From positions 1 to 5,676 of the forward strand of contig JASHUQ010000085.1 of NCBI GenBank assembly GCA_030039935.1: a stretch of 5,676 nt of DNA, in the 5' to 3' direction. Source of the DNA: Microcaldota archaeon. GTDB taxonomy: Archaea > Micrarchaeota > Micrarchaeia > Micrarchaeales > Micrarchaeaceae. Position numbers and translations under genes: made by a program. How positions within the stretch are numbered: position 1 is the first letter of the stretch; every line of letters starts with the position of its first letter. Of this stretch, positions 1 to 5,487 are shown in pieces. The notes beneath the pieces are model-generated. The model had not been told where the DNA came from. It searched no databases and saw only the letters and a list, made by a program, of their open reading frames with translations.

Positions 1-59
1 ACAACATATCTGCCAACTCGCAAGTCCTTCATTGGCATTAGTGAAACTTCTCCGCTCAT
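1..59 (-). CDS. Probable translation factor aIF5A (partial, N-terminus only)
   Basis: Only 19 codons and two further bases lie in the window; the gene runs off the left edge. The translation begins MSGEVSLMPMKDLRVGRYV. The stretch KDLRVGRYV resembles the start of archaeal and eukaryotic initiation factor 5A, where a GSLKVGRYVVIDG-type segment opens the N-terminal SH3-like domain. aIF5A is the hypusine-bearing (or deoxyhypusine-bearing) factor that helps the ribosome through difficult peptide bonds; the modified lysine would lie outside the window. The ATG at 57-59 is the first start codon in its frame after the upstream AT-rich region. AGTGA lies a few bases before it (64-68) as a plausible ribosome binding site. 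The gene is divergent from the C15 peptidase-like gene. The assignment rests on a short stretch, so it is likely but not certain. Confidence 0.6.
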   Translation of the reverse strand, partial: MSGEVSLMPMKDLRVGRYV

Positions 60-123
60 CTCGTCACTTTCATCTAAACCATTTCCTTGTTTAATTTATT
101 AATGTTTCTGTTAATATGATATT
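60..123. promoter_or_regulatory. Divergent promoter region between the aIF5A-like and C15 peptidase genes
   Basis: These 64 bp separate two divergent starts. An AT-rich element at about 90-102 (TTTAATTTATTAA) can be read as a TATA box on both strands. Its centre is about 28 nt before the plus-strand ATG at 124, the spacing expected for a leaderless archaeal transcript, and no good ribosome binding site precedes that ATG. On the minus strand it lies about 38 nt from the ATG at 59, leaving a short leader that would include the AGTGA site. The transcription starts are inferred from spacing only. Confidence 0.45.
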
Positions 124-762
124 ATGAAAGTTCTTTTTACTGGGTTTGGTCCATTCCTGAACTATAAAACGAACCCAACAGAAATTCTTGTAAAAGAATT
201 TGATAAAGTTACAATTAACAGGGCTAAGATAATTGGCTCTGTTATTCAGGTCAAGCACAAAGACTCTGGAAGGAAAATAGTGAGCCTGATAAAAAGACAC
301 AAGCCAGACGCTATAGTTGGTACTGGGCTATATGCAACAAAGAGCATGATAATGCTTGAAAGAATTGCATTGAACAGGTTTTATTTCAGGGATAAAGAGG
401 GCAAGGAATATGATGAGCCTATTACTTCTGATGGCCCATTAGCGTATTCATCTACTCTTCCATTAACATCAATAAAGAAAAGACTGGAAAGGAATGGAAT
501 ACCGGCAGAATTCTCATTCTCAGCTGATACATATGTCTCCAATGAGGTATTCTATAATTTGATGAAAACTGCAAACAAAAGCGGAATACGTATTGCTGGT
601 TTTATACATTTACCTTTGACGCACAGAATGGTAACACAGATGCAGAGCGTTCATCCTATAACAAGGTCTAATCTTCCGAGTATGGATTACAGAACAATAG
701 AAAAGGCAATAGAGATAGTTCTGGCTGAAACGATAAAGGCAGTAAAGATGCGCAAATCTTGA
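124..762 (+). CDS. Pyroglutamyl-peptidase I (C15) family protein lacking the catalytic cysteine
   Basis: The 212-residue product has the length and motif order of pyrrolidone-carboxylate peptidase (Pcp, MEROPS family C15), which removes N-terminal pyroglutamate from peptides. Visible family motifs are TGFGPF (6-11), NPTE (17-20), the LERIALN segment with the catalytic-type Glu79, a DEPI/DGPLAYSSTLP stretch (97-113), SADTYVSNEVFY (133-144) and GFIHLP with the His162 of the triad. In active enzymes the SAxxYxCN motif carries the nucleophile. Here that position is Ser139 (codon TCC at 538-540), and the whole protein contains no cysteine. Known C15 enzymes use a Cys-His-Glu triad, so this protein is probably inactive as a classical Pcp, altered in chemistry, or repurposed for binding. 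The ATG at 124 is the only in-frame start: nearby ATGs at 102 and 115 run into stops. The gene is alone on plus and probably leaderless. Family membership is secure; the activity is not. Confidence 0.88.
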   Translation: MKVLFTGFGPFLNYKTNPTEILVKEFDKVTINRAKIIGSVIQVKHKDSGRKIVSLIKRHKPDAIVGTGLYATKSMIMLERIALNRFYFRDKEGKEYDEPITSDGPLAYSSTLPLTSIKKRLERNGIPAEFSFSADTYVSNEVFYNLMKTANKSGIRIAGFIHLPLTHRMVTQMQSVHPITRSNLPSMDYRTIEKAIEIVLAETIKAVKMRKS

Positions 763-765
763 TAT

Positions 766-1785
766 TCAGTAAATGTTCTCTATATTGAAGTCCATGGATG
801 CTATTTGCTCAGTGCTTCTCTCCATTCCTACCCCAAGCCTTGGCGTCACTCCAGTTATTATTGACATGACCCTTATCTGGTTCTGCAGTTCAGGAATAAG
901 CCTTGCTCCGAATATGACATTCGCTTTGGCGTCAAGCCCCTGTGTCACTCCCTCTCCTACCCTTGTTGCCTCATCAAGAGTAAGCGCTGTCCCTCCAGCA
1001 ACATGGACCATTGCGCTCTTTGCCCCATTAAGATCAACGTTCATAAGAGGGTGGCTAAGCGTTGTCCTAATTGATTTCTCCACTCTGTCATGCCCATTTC
1101 CATATCCGATGTTTATTACAGCTGTGCCAGCATCCCTCATCACTGCTCTTACATCAGCGAAATCAAGGTTTATCAGACTTGGAAGCATTATTGTGTCTGA
1201 TATGCCCTTTATTGCATTGACCGCAATGCTGTCAACAAGCTCGAATGCGCGTTCCATTGGAAGGTTTGGCGCATAAGATAGAAGCCTATCGTTCTCAACT
1301 ATTATTGTTGTGTCAGCGCTCTTTGCCAATTGCTGCAATGACCAGTCTGCCTTGTTCTTCCTGCTCCTTTCCAAAGCGAATGGATATGTAACAAAGCCCA
1401 CAACCAGCGCACCAAGCTCCCTTGCAATGCTTGCTATAACTGGAGCTGCCCCTCCTCCTGTACCCCCTCCCATTCCAGCAGCAATGAATACCATGTCATA
1501 GCCATCCAGCACTTCCTGAAGCTCTTTTCTGCTTGCATCGGCGCACTTCTCTGCCACTTCTGGGAAACCTCCTGCTCCCAATCCGTGCGTTATGTTCTTT
1601 CCTATGAGCATCTTCTTGTCAGCATTGACTATTCCAAGGTGCTTTGCATCTGTATTAACCGATATTGTCGCTGCGCTCTTTATTCCCGTATTGTACAATC
1701 TGTTAACAAGATTGCATCCCTGCCCTCCTACGCCAACCACAGCTAGCCTAGCTACAAATTCCTCTTTGTTTGGATCTGCCAACAT
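766..1785 (-). CDS. ftsZ: FtsZ cell-division GTPase, diverged FtsZ2-like paralogue
   Basis: This 339-residue tubulin-family GTPase would polymerise at mid-cell as part of the archaeal division ring. Visible motifs are the nucleotide-binding GVGGQGCN loop (18-25), VNTDA (43-47), GLGAGG (68-73), the tubulin signature at 106-112, VTYPFxLER (132-140), VENDRLL (163-169), NLPM (174-177) and the T7 catalytic loop NLDFAD (206-211), which is intact. The signature reads GGGTGGG instead of the usual GGGTG[TS]G, so Gly111 replaces a Thr/Ser. The PFxLERxR, NLPMxxAF and [10 protein letters not shown] segments match my recollection of archaeal FtsZ2 rather than FtsZ1 (which has EGxxR and PNDRLL types). The C-terminus ends in a short acidic-hydrophobic tail (MDFNIENIY), like a partner-binding peptide. 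It starts 24 nt after the stop of the neighbouring ftsZ; GTGGT at 1789-1793 is a plausible ribosome binding site. It is probably co-transcribed with that gene, although TTTATATTA in the gap could add a second promoter. Confidence 0.95.
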   Translation of the reverse strand: MLADPNKEEFVARLAVVGVGGQGCNLVNRLYNTGIKSAATISVNTDAKHLGIVNADKKMLIGKNITHGLGAGGFPEVAEKCADASRKELQEVLDGYDMVFIAAGMGGGTGGGAAPVIASIARELGALVVGFVTYPFALERSRKNKADWSLQQLAKSADTTIIVENDRLLSYAPNLPMERAFELVDSIAVNAIKGISDTIMLPSLINLDFADVRAVMRDAGTAVINIGYGNGHDRVEKSIRTTLSHPLMNVDLNGAKSAMVHVAGGTALTLDEATRVGEGVTQGLDAKANVIFGARLIPELQNQIRVMSIITGVTPRLGVGMERSTEQIASMDFNIENIY

Positions 1786-1809
1786 TATACCACTTTAATA
1801 TAAATGTGG
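1786..1809 (-). promoter_or_regulatory. Short spacer between the tandem ftsZ genes with ribosome binding site
   Basis: This 24 nt gap holds a GTGGT sequence (minus strand, 1789-1793) three bases before the downstream ATG. That is a workable match to the archaeal anti-Shine-Dalgarno sequence. It also holds an AT-rich TTTATATTA stretch that resembles a TATA box but lies too close to the start codon to drive a normal transcript of this gene. Co-translation from a two-gene message is the simpler reading. Confidence 0.4.
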
Positions 1810-2874
1810 TTAGCCAATCATTTCAAGGTCCTGGTACGGTTCCTGTCTTTTCTCTTCCAATCTTCCTACTATGCTCGCTCCCTTGACTCCAGTTACTATT
1901 GCAACTATTTCGAGTTGGTCCTCATATCCTGGGATTATTCTGGCGCCCCACTTGACATTTGCCTTCTGGTCCATTCTGTCAGTGATTATCTCTCCAGCCT
2001 TTATAGCGTCTCCTATTGTAAGCGATGATCCACCAGATATGTGCACAAGAGCACCTGTTGCTCCTTCATAATCAACATCAAGCAGCCTGTTCTTGAGAAC
2101 TCCCTCAGCTGCAGATGTAACCTTGTCTGTTCCCTTTCCTGTTCCAACAGCAATGAATCCCACTCCTCCTCCTACCATTATGCTCCTAACATCAGCAAAA
2201 TCAATGTTTATCATGCTTGGCTGCGTGATTGTCCATACAAGGCCTCCTATCGCCTTTGCAAGAACAGAGTCTGCAAGCGCGAACGCCTCGTTCATAGGAA
2301 GGTTTGGCACAAGCTTGACAAGACGGTTGTTGTCAAGGATTATTACGCTGTCGCAGAACTTCCTTAGTTTTTGTATTCCGTCCTCTGCCTTGGTCTTTCT
2401 CACTCTTTCAAGATCGAATGGATAGGTCACCATTGCAACAACAATGGCCCCCTGCTCCTTTGCTATCTGAGCAGCAACTGGCATAGATCCTGTTCCTGTA
2501 CCTCCTCCCATCCCTCCGCACATAAAGACAAGCTGTGATCCAGAGAACACCTCTTCTATCAGGTTTCTATCAACCTCTGCAGCCTTTGCTCCGGTCTCGG
2601 GGCTTCCGCCTGCTCCCAATCCCCTGGTTAGGTTCTTTCCAATAAGTATCTTCTTGATCTTGTCATCAATTATCTTGAAGTGCTGCGCATCTGTGTTGAC
2701 AGCTATAAACTCTGTCCCTTTTACCCCAGATTTAATAAGCCTGTTTACCATGTTGCAGCCAGCTCCTCCGAATCCAGCCGTAACAATCTTTATCTGCGTG
2801 CTGTCAAACATGTCAGCATTACCACTGCTGTCATTTCTTTGTTGTCCCAATAGGTCGTTTACAAGGTCGCTCAT
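1810..2874 (-). CDS. ftsZ: FtsZ cell-division GTPase, canonical FtsZ2-like copy
   Basis: The 354-residue product has the full FtsZ GTPase and C-terminal domains. After a polar N-terminal extension of about 27 residues come GFGGAGCN (34-41), VNTDAQ (59-64), GLGAGG (85-90), the standard tubulin signature GGGTGTG (123-129), VTYPFDLER (149-157), DNNRL (181-185), VPNLPM (189-194) and the T7 loop NIDFAD (223-228), which completes the GTPase site of the next subunit in a filament. A short tail ending YQDLEMIG may be the partner-binding C-terminal peptide. The DNNRL, VPNLP and ITQPS segments fit archaeal FtsZ2. It shares unusual details with the downstream copy, such as GxGCN in the first loop and VTYPF, which points to duplication. 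It is the first gene of the pair; GGCGAT at 2878-2883 (minus) just before ATG is the likely ribosome binding site. Trp214 in GGLVWTITQPS looks unusual to me for this region. Confidence 0.96.
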   Translation of the reverse strand: MSDLVNDLLGQQRNDSSGNADMFDSTQIKIVTAGFGGAGCNMVNRLIKSGVKGTEFIAVNTDAQHFKIIDDKIKKILIGKNLTRGLGAGGSPETGAKAAEVDRNLIEEVFSGSQLVFMCGGMGGGTGTGSMPVAAQIAKEQGAIVVAMVTYPFDLERVRKTKAEDGIQKLRKFCDSVIILDNNRLVKLVPNLPMNEAFALADSVLAKAIGGLVWTITQPSMINIDFADVRSIMVGGGVGFIAVGTGKGTDKVTSAAEGVLKNRLLDVDYEGATGALVHISGGSSLTIGDAIKAGEIITDRMDQKANVKWGARIIPGYEDQLEIVAIVTGVKGASIVGRLEEKRQEPYQDLEMIG

Positions 2875-2902
2875 CGTATCGCCTACTTTTAGATTAACTA
2901 AT

Positions 2903-2916
2903 AAGCTTTAAAAGCC
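2903..2916 (-). promoter_or_regulatory. TATA-like promoter for the ftsZ pair
   Basis: Read on minus, the sequence AAGGCTTTTAAAGC (core 2905-2914) is a good archaeal TATA box with a purine-rich element before it, centred about 35 nt upstream of the first ftsZ ATG. Initiation about 25 nt downstream would leave a leader of about 10 nt that still contains the GGCGAT ribosome binding site. The position is inferred from spacing alone. Confidence 0.45.
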
Positions 2917-2981
2917 TTGTGCTATTTGATTTGATAGTAGTAGTTTTAAATTTTTGCACAAAACTCTGATTTCTGATGTGT

Positions 2982-3027
2982 AAAATTAGATAAATTTTGT
3001 TTACTGGAATAAAAATATTTTATCTAA
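2982..3027 (-). terminator. Possible terminator of the surface-protein gene
   Basis: A perfect 9 bp inverted repeat (TTAGATAAA at 2986-2994 and TTTATCTAA at 3019-3027) flanks a 24 nt loop. Read on minus, the loop holds a T5 run (3011-3015) and the second arm is followed by TTTT (2982-2985). It lies about 50-95 nt after the stop of the surface-protein gene. Archaeal termination depends mainly on U-rich tracts, so the T runs may matter more than the weak AT-only stem. The repeat could also be an operator. Confidence 0.3.
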
Positions 3028-3075
3028 ATATATGCTAATATACTATGTTCCAATGAATTTTCATGAACTTTTGGT

Positions 3076-3711
3076 CTATTTTGTGTAATTGTAGATTATG
3101 GAGCCTGTGGAATTGAGCACAACGAACTGCGAATACGATGCCTTTGGCGCTGTGTAATTTACTATCCAGACATTGTAGACCGTTTTGTTGCTCGGTTCTA
3201 TAACATAACTTACATATCTCTTTGCATAGACGTTCGTGTTGTTGTATCCATATGCATTTACATAGTTAACAATCGACGGATAAGAAAGGTTGTACGATCT
3301 TGCTATGGCTACGTACGGGGATGATATCTGATATGAGTAATATTGTAGTGATGTGTTTGAAAGCCCGTATACCACACAGTTCTGCGTATAAAGATTTGTA
3401 GAGGATAGCACAAAGTTGAATGCCGGGTAATTGACCTCTTCTTGGTACAATGTAGGGCAAGGCCTAGTTGCATTGAATACAAGAGTGACAAACATGTTCC
3501 AGCTGTTCTGGGGCGTTGTCGACTGTGATACGTTGGTTATTATTATGGTAGCGTTTGGATAATTAAGGCCTATGTCGTGCTGCACAAGCTGCTGCGCTTC
3601 TTGAGATGTGAGGGGGCCGCTCGGCACAACATATCTGAATGCAACGTATACTATACTGAATATTATTATCAGAATAATTGCGATAATCCCTACTTTTGCT
3701 AGAAGGTCCAT
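3076..3711 (-). CDS. Membrane-anchored, sequon-rich surface protein of unknown function
   Basis: I do not recognise this 211-residue protein. It has one hydrophobic segment near the N-terminus (about residues 7-25, VGIIAIILIIIFSIVYVAF), then a polar domain rich in Asn, Tyr, Ser, Thr and Val. That domain holds ten N-X-S/T sequons, at Asn 53, 60, 80, 119, 141, 157, 175, 185, 200 and 208. It has two cysteines (85 and 112), which could pair. This layout fits a signal-anchored extracellular protein that is heavily N-glycosylated. No lipobox, pilin-type processing site or catalytic motif is visible. The ATG at 3709-3711 follows an AT-rich leader with no clear ribosome binding site, and a TATA-like element about 26 nt upstream suggests a leaderless transcript separate from argF. 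Composition differs strongly from the neighbouring cytoplasmic genes, as expected for a secreted protein. Function unknown. Confidence 0.8.
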   Translation of the reverse strand: MDLLAKVGIIAIILIIIFSIVYVAFRYVVPSGPLTSQEAQQLVQHDIGLNYPNATIIITNVSQSTTPQNSWNMFVTLVFNATRPCPTLYQEEVNYPAFNFVLSSTNLYTQNCVVYGLSNTSLQYYSYQISSPYVAIARSYNLSYPSIVNYVNAYGYNNTNVYAKRYVSYVIEPSNKTVYNVWIVNYTAPKASYSQFVVLNSTGSIIYNYTK

Positions 3712-3731
3712 ATTAGAAAATAACTGATTAA

Positions 3732-3741
3732 TAATATATAC
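3732..3741 (-). promoter_or_regulatory. TATA-like promoter of the surface-protein gene
   Basis: Just after the argF stop codon, the minus strand reads AGTATATATTATTAAT. The TATATAT core at about 3734-3740 is centred roughly 26 nt before the ATG at 3711, which would place initiation at or very near the start codon. This fits the absence of a ribosome binding site there. Confidence 0.45.
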
Positions 3742-4626
3742 TTATCTTCTCTCAGACAAAAAGAGTATTATGGCCTTGTTTATTAGAAGGGAATTCCTTG
3801 CCTGCTCCCACACTATGCTTCTAGGCCCATCTATCACCTGTGTGGTTATCTCTTCCCCTCTATGGGCAGGAAGGCAGTGCATTACTAGTGCATCGTGCGA
3901 TGCGTATGAAAGATTCTTCTCATTGAGCTGGTATTGCGAGAAGAGATTCCTTCTCTTCTCTGCCTCGTGCTCCTGCCCCATGCTGACAAACGTATCTGTA
4001 TAGACAATGTCTGCGTCTGCAAGCCCCTCCTCTATTGATGAATAGTAGTAAACCTTGCTGTATTCCCTCGCGTGGTTGAGGTAAAAGCTGTTGGGAGGAT
4101 ATTTTTCATAAGGCCCGACAAGCGCGACTTCTGCGCCTAGCTTTGCTGCTGTTATCATAAGTGAGTTTGCCATGTTTGATGCGATGTCCCCCATAAAAGC
4201 GATCTTAACGTCGCGCAGATTATTGAAATGCTGTAATATGGTGTATGCATCTGCGAGCGACTGCGTCGGGTGCTCTAGATCAGTAAGCGCGTTTATAACC
4301 GGAATACCAGAGTTGTTCGCTATTTCTATTATGTCGGAATGGTTGTACAGCCGCGCAGCTATAAAATCGCAGTAGCTTCCCAATAGCTTTGCAGTATCAA
4401 CTATTGTTTCTCCCCTCTCCATTTGCGTTGTCTCAGAATACATGTAAACCGCCTGCCCGCCGAGCTGCGCCATTGCAACCTCGAAAGAGAGCCTTGTCCT
4501 TGTTGAGGGTTTTTCAAAAAGGAGCGCGAGGACCGCATGCTCCTTGAGCGCTATCTTCTCTTTTCCGCTTTTTATGCTCTCTGCAATCTCAAAGATTCTG
4601 TTGATCTGGTCCCTCGACAGATCCAT
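3742..4626 (-). CDS. argF: Ornithine carbamoyltransferase
   Basis: This enzyme transfers the carbamoyl group from carbamoyl phosphate to ornithine, giving citrulline, in arginine synthesis or (in reverse) arginine breakdown. The 294 residues show the family motifs in order: carbamoyl-phosphate-binding FEKPSTRTR (37-45), HPTQ (119-122), GDIASNMANSLM (146-157), the ornithine-loop segment DTFVSMGQE (211-219) and HCLPAHRGEE (250-259). The SMGQE and HCLPAHRG motifs separate it from aspartate carbamoyltransferase. It is slightly shorter than usual at the N-terminus. The first ATG gives MDLSRDQI, yet the preceding in-frame codons, back to the TGA of the upstream gene, encode INLISS, much like the LLSxxDLS opening of the family. 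A non-ATG start (ATA or CTG) is therefore possible. It lies 18 nt after the unknown 125-residue gene and is probably co-transcribed with it and S8e. No other arginine genes are in view, so the direction of the pathway is open. Confidence 0.95.
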   Translation of the reverse strand: MDLSRDQINRIFEIAESIKSGKEKIALKEHAVLALLFEKPSTRTRLSFEVAMAQLGGQAVYMYSETTQMERGETIVDTAKLLGSYCDFIAARLYNHSDIIEIANNSGIPVINALTDLEHPTQSLADAYTILQHFNNLRDVKIAFMGDIASNMANSLMITAAKLGAEVALVGPYEKYPPNSFYLNHAREYSKVYYYSSIEEGLADADIVYTDTFVSMGQEHEAEKRRNLFSQYQLNEKNLSYASHDALVMHCLPAHRGEEITTQVIDGPRSIVWEQARNSLLINKAIILFLSERR

Positions 4627-4644
4627 GGAGCTTATCAGATTTAT

Positions 4645-5022
4645 TCAACCACCAAATATGGAGCCTATCCCGGCATTTGCCCTGTTCTCTTCATCTTCAA
4701 TTGCCTTTATTACCCTTTCCTCATCTTCCTTTGACGCCCGTTTTATGCTTCCGAAGTTTTTCTTTAGCTTTTCGTCTGCTCCCTTTAGGAAATCGTCGTT
4801 AGCCTTTATGTAAAGATAGTATTTTTCGTTGTGTATTCCGAATGCGCCTCCAATCCTTAGGTCGTATGCCTGCCTCGCGAATATTATGTTTGCAAGCCTG
4901 TCGTTTGAAAGGTTCTTGAGCATGTTCTCGTCAAGGCTCTTGTCAAGATACGGATCGTATTCGAGAAGTTTCTTGAGGGGCTCAACATCCTTATGATCTA
5001 CTTCGTAAACAACAGCAGACAT
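4645..5022 (-). CDS. Conserved-looking hypothetical protein, C-terminal Gly-Gly
   Basis: I do not recognise this 125-residue protein. It is charged, soluble-looking and has no cysteine, signal peptide or membrane segment. It seems to consist of mostly helical N- and C-terminal parts around a more hydrophobic middle with RIGGAFGIHNEKYYLYIKA (56-74). A strongly charged helix (about 97-113, KEDEERVIKAIEDEE) is followed by a glycine-containing tail ending GIGSIFGG. The C-terminal di-glycine recalls ubiquitin-like modifiers (SAMP/MoaD/Urm1), but the rest does not obviously match that fold. It begins 12 nt after the S8e stop codon; GTGA six bases before the ATG is a good ribosome binding site. Tight coupling to a ribosomal gene hints at a translation-related or housekeeping role, which is inference only. 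It is in the same frame as argF and separated from it by one TGA and six further codons. Confidence 0.8.
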   Translation of the reverse strand: MSAVVYEVDHKDVEPLKKLLEYDPYLDKSLDENMLKNLSNDRLANIIFARQAYDLRIGGAFGIHNEKYYLYIKANDDFLKGADEKLKKNFGSIKRASKEDEERVIKAIEDEENRANAGIGSIFGG

Positions 5023-5034
5023 ATGCGCTCACTT

Positions 5035-5427
5035 TCAAATAAGCCTTGCGTTTATGCTTCCCTCCCTTCCAGGCCTGTTTAGAACCTGCGCCTTTCCAAG
5101 ATCGGTGGTTATTATCGTTCCTTTTGTTATTATGTTCTGTCGAGCGAAGTTCCTGTTGTCCTTTGATTCAAGAACTCCCTTTATCTTGACTTTCTTGTAT
5201 CCATCTTTTGTGAGAAGGTTGGCAAAGCCGGCGCTCTTTAGGACAGAAGATACGCTTCCTCCGCGCCGTCTTACCTTTTTCACCACATTGTTCTCTGACA
5301 TTTTTGTCGAAGAAAAATAGCTTCCTATCTCGCTTCTCCTCTTGTCTCTCAGCTTTATTCTTCTTTTCCCATTGCCGGAGCTCTTTGTGCGGGACTTCGA
5401 ATGTAGCTGCACTCCAAACTGACTCAT
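5035..5427 (-). CDS. rps8e: 30S ribosomal protein S8e
   Basis: This small-subunit ribosomal protein is found in archaea and eukaryotes but not bacteria. The 130-residue product matches the archaeal form in length and layout: a very basic N-terminal part (KSRTKSSGNGKRRIKLRDKR, 11-30), a VRRRGG segment (52-57), then the diagnostic C-terminal core NIITKG (98-103), LNRPGREG (116-123) and the ending NARLI. The ATG at 5425-5427 is preceded by GTGAT (5431-5435, minus), an excellent match to the archaeal ribosome binding site, and by a clear TATA box about 48 nt upstream. It is the likely first gene of a short transcript continuing into the unknown gene and argF. Nothing in the sequence looks disrupted. 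Confidence 0.96.
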   Translation of the reverse strand: MSQFGVQLHSKSRTKSSGNGKRRIKLRDKRRSEIGSYFSSTKMSENNVVKKVRRRGGSVSSVLKSAGFANLLTKDGYKKVKIKGVLESKDNRNFARQNIITKGTIITTDLGKAQVLNRPGREGSINARLI

Positions 5428-5466
5428 ATTATCACATAAAAATAGACATAATGATTCTGGCGATAA

Positions 5467-5482
5467 CCTATTTATATATATC
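5467..5482 (-). promoter_or_regulatory. TATA box of the rps8e transcript
   Basis: The minus strand reads GATATATATAAATAGG, the best archaeal TATA-box match in the window. It is centred near 5475. Initiation about 25 nt downstream would give a leader of about 22 nt carrying the GTGAT ribosome binding site at 5431-5435. It lies directly after the stop codon of the partial gene at the right edge. Confidence 0.6.
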
Positions 5483-5487
5483 TCTAG

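Larger units (their letters stand above)
2875..3075. other. AT-rich intergenic region without a gene
   Basis: This 201 bp stretch between the ftsZ start and the end of the surface-protein gene holds no open frame of note on either strand; the longest ATG-started frames I tried stop within about ten codons. It contains the ftsZ promoter near its left end and an AT-rich inverted repeat at 2986-3027. No tRNA-like arm or convincing C/D box RNA motif was seen, although two CTGA tetramers occur near 2965-2975. Confidence 0.6.

Noticed and set aside
91..300. Minus-strand frame of 69 codons over the start of the C15 gene
   Set aside because: It is antisense to recognisable Pcp motifs and overlaps the divergent promoter.
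773..1276. Plus-strand open frame of 167 codons opposite the downstream ftsZ
   Set aside because: It mirrors a conserved FtsZ coding sequence, has no family resemblance and no convincing promoter; long antisense frames are common opposite biased coding sequence.
2041..2425. Two overlapping plus-strand frames of about 108-110 codons opposite the upstream ftsZ
   Set aside because: Both are antisense to the GTPase core motifs; their low-complexity Ser/Pro/Cys-rich translations look like shadows, not proteins.
1441..2520. Short similar CCTCCTCC-type stretches near 1450 and 2495 as DNA repeats
   Set aside because: They are the antisense of the glycine-rich tubulin signature in the two ftsZ copies, explained by protein homology.
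2960..2985. Possible C/D box small RNA near the CTGA repeats
   Set aside because: No proper C box/D box pair with guide spacing was found; the tetramers are likely chance in AT-rich sequence.
3654..3711. Type IV pilin-like signal for the surface protein
   Set aside because: The N-terminus has a hydrophobic segment, but the expected processing site (basic residue, Gly/Ala, then Gln before the helix) is absent.
4645..4647. Reassigned TGA codon
   Set aside because: TGA ends several genes in the window at positions matching normal protein ends, so it acts as a stop here.
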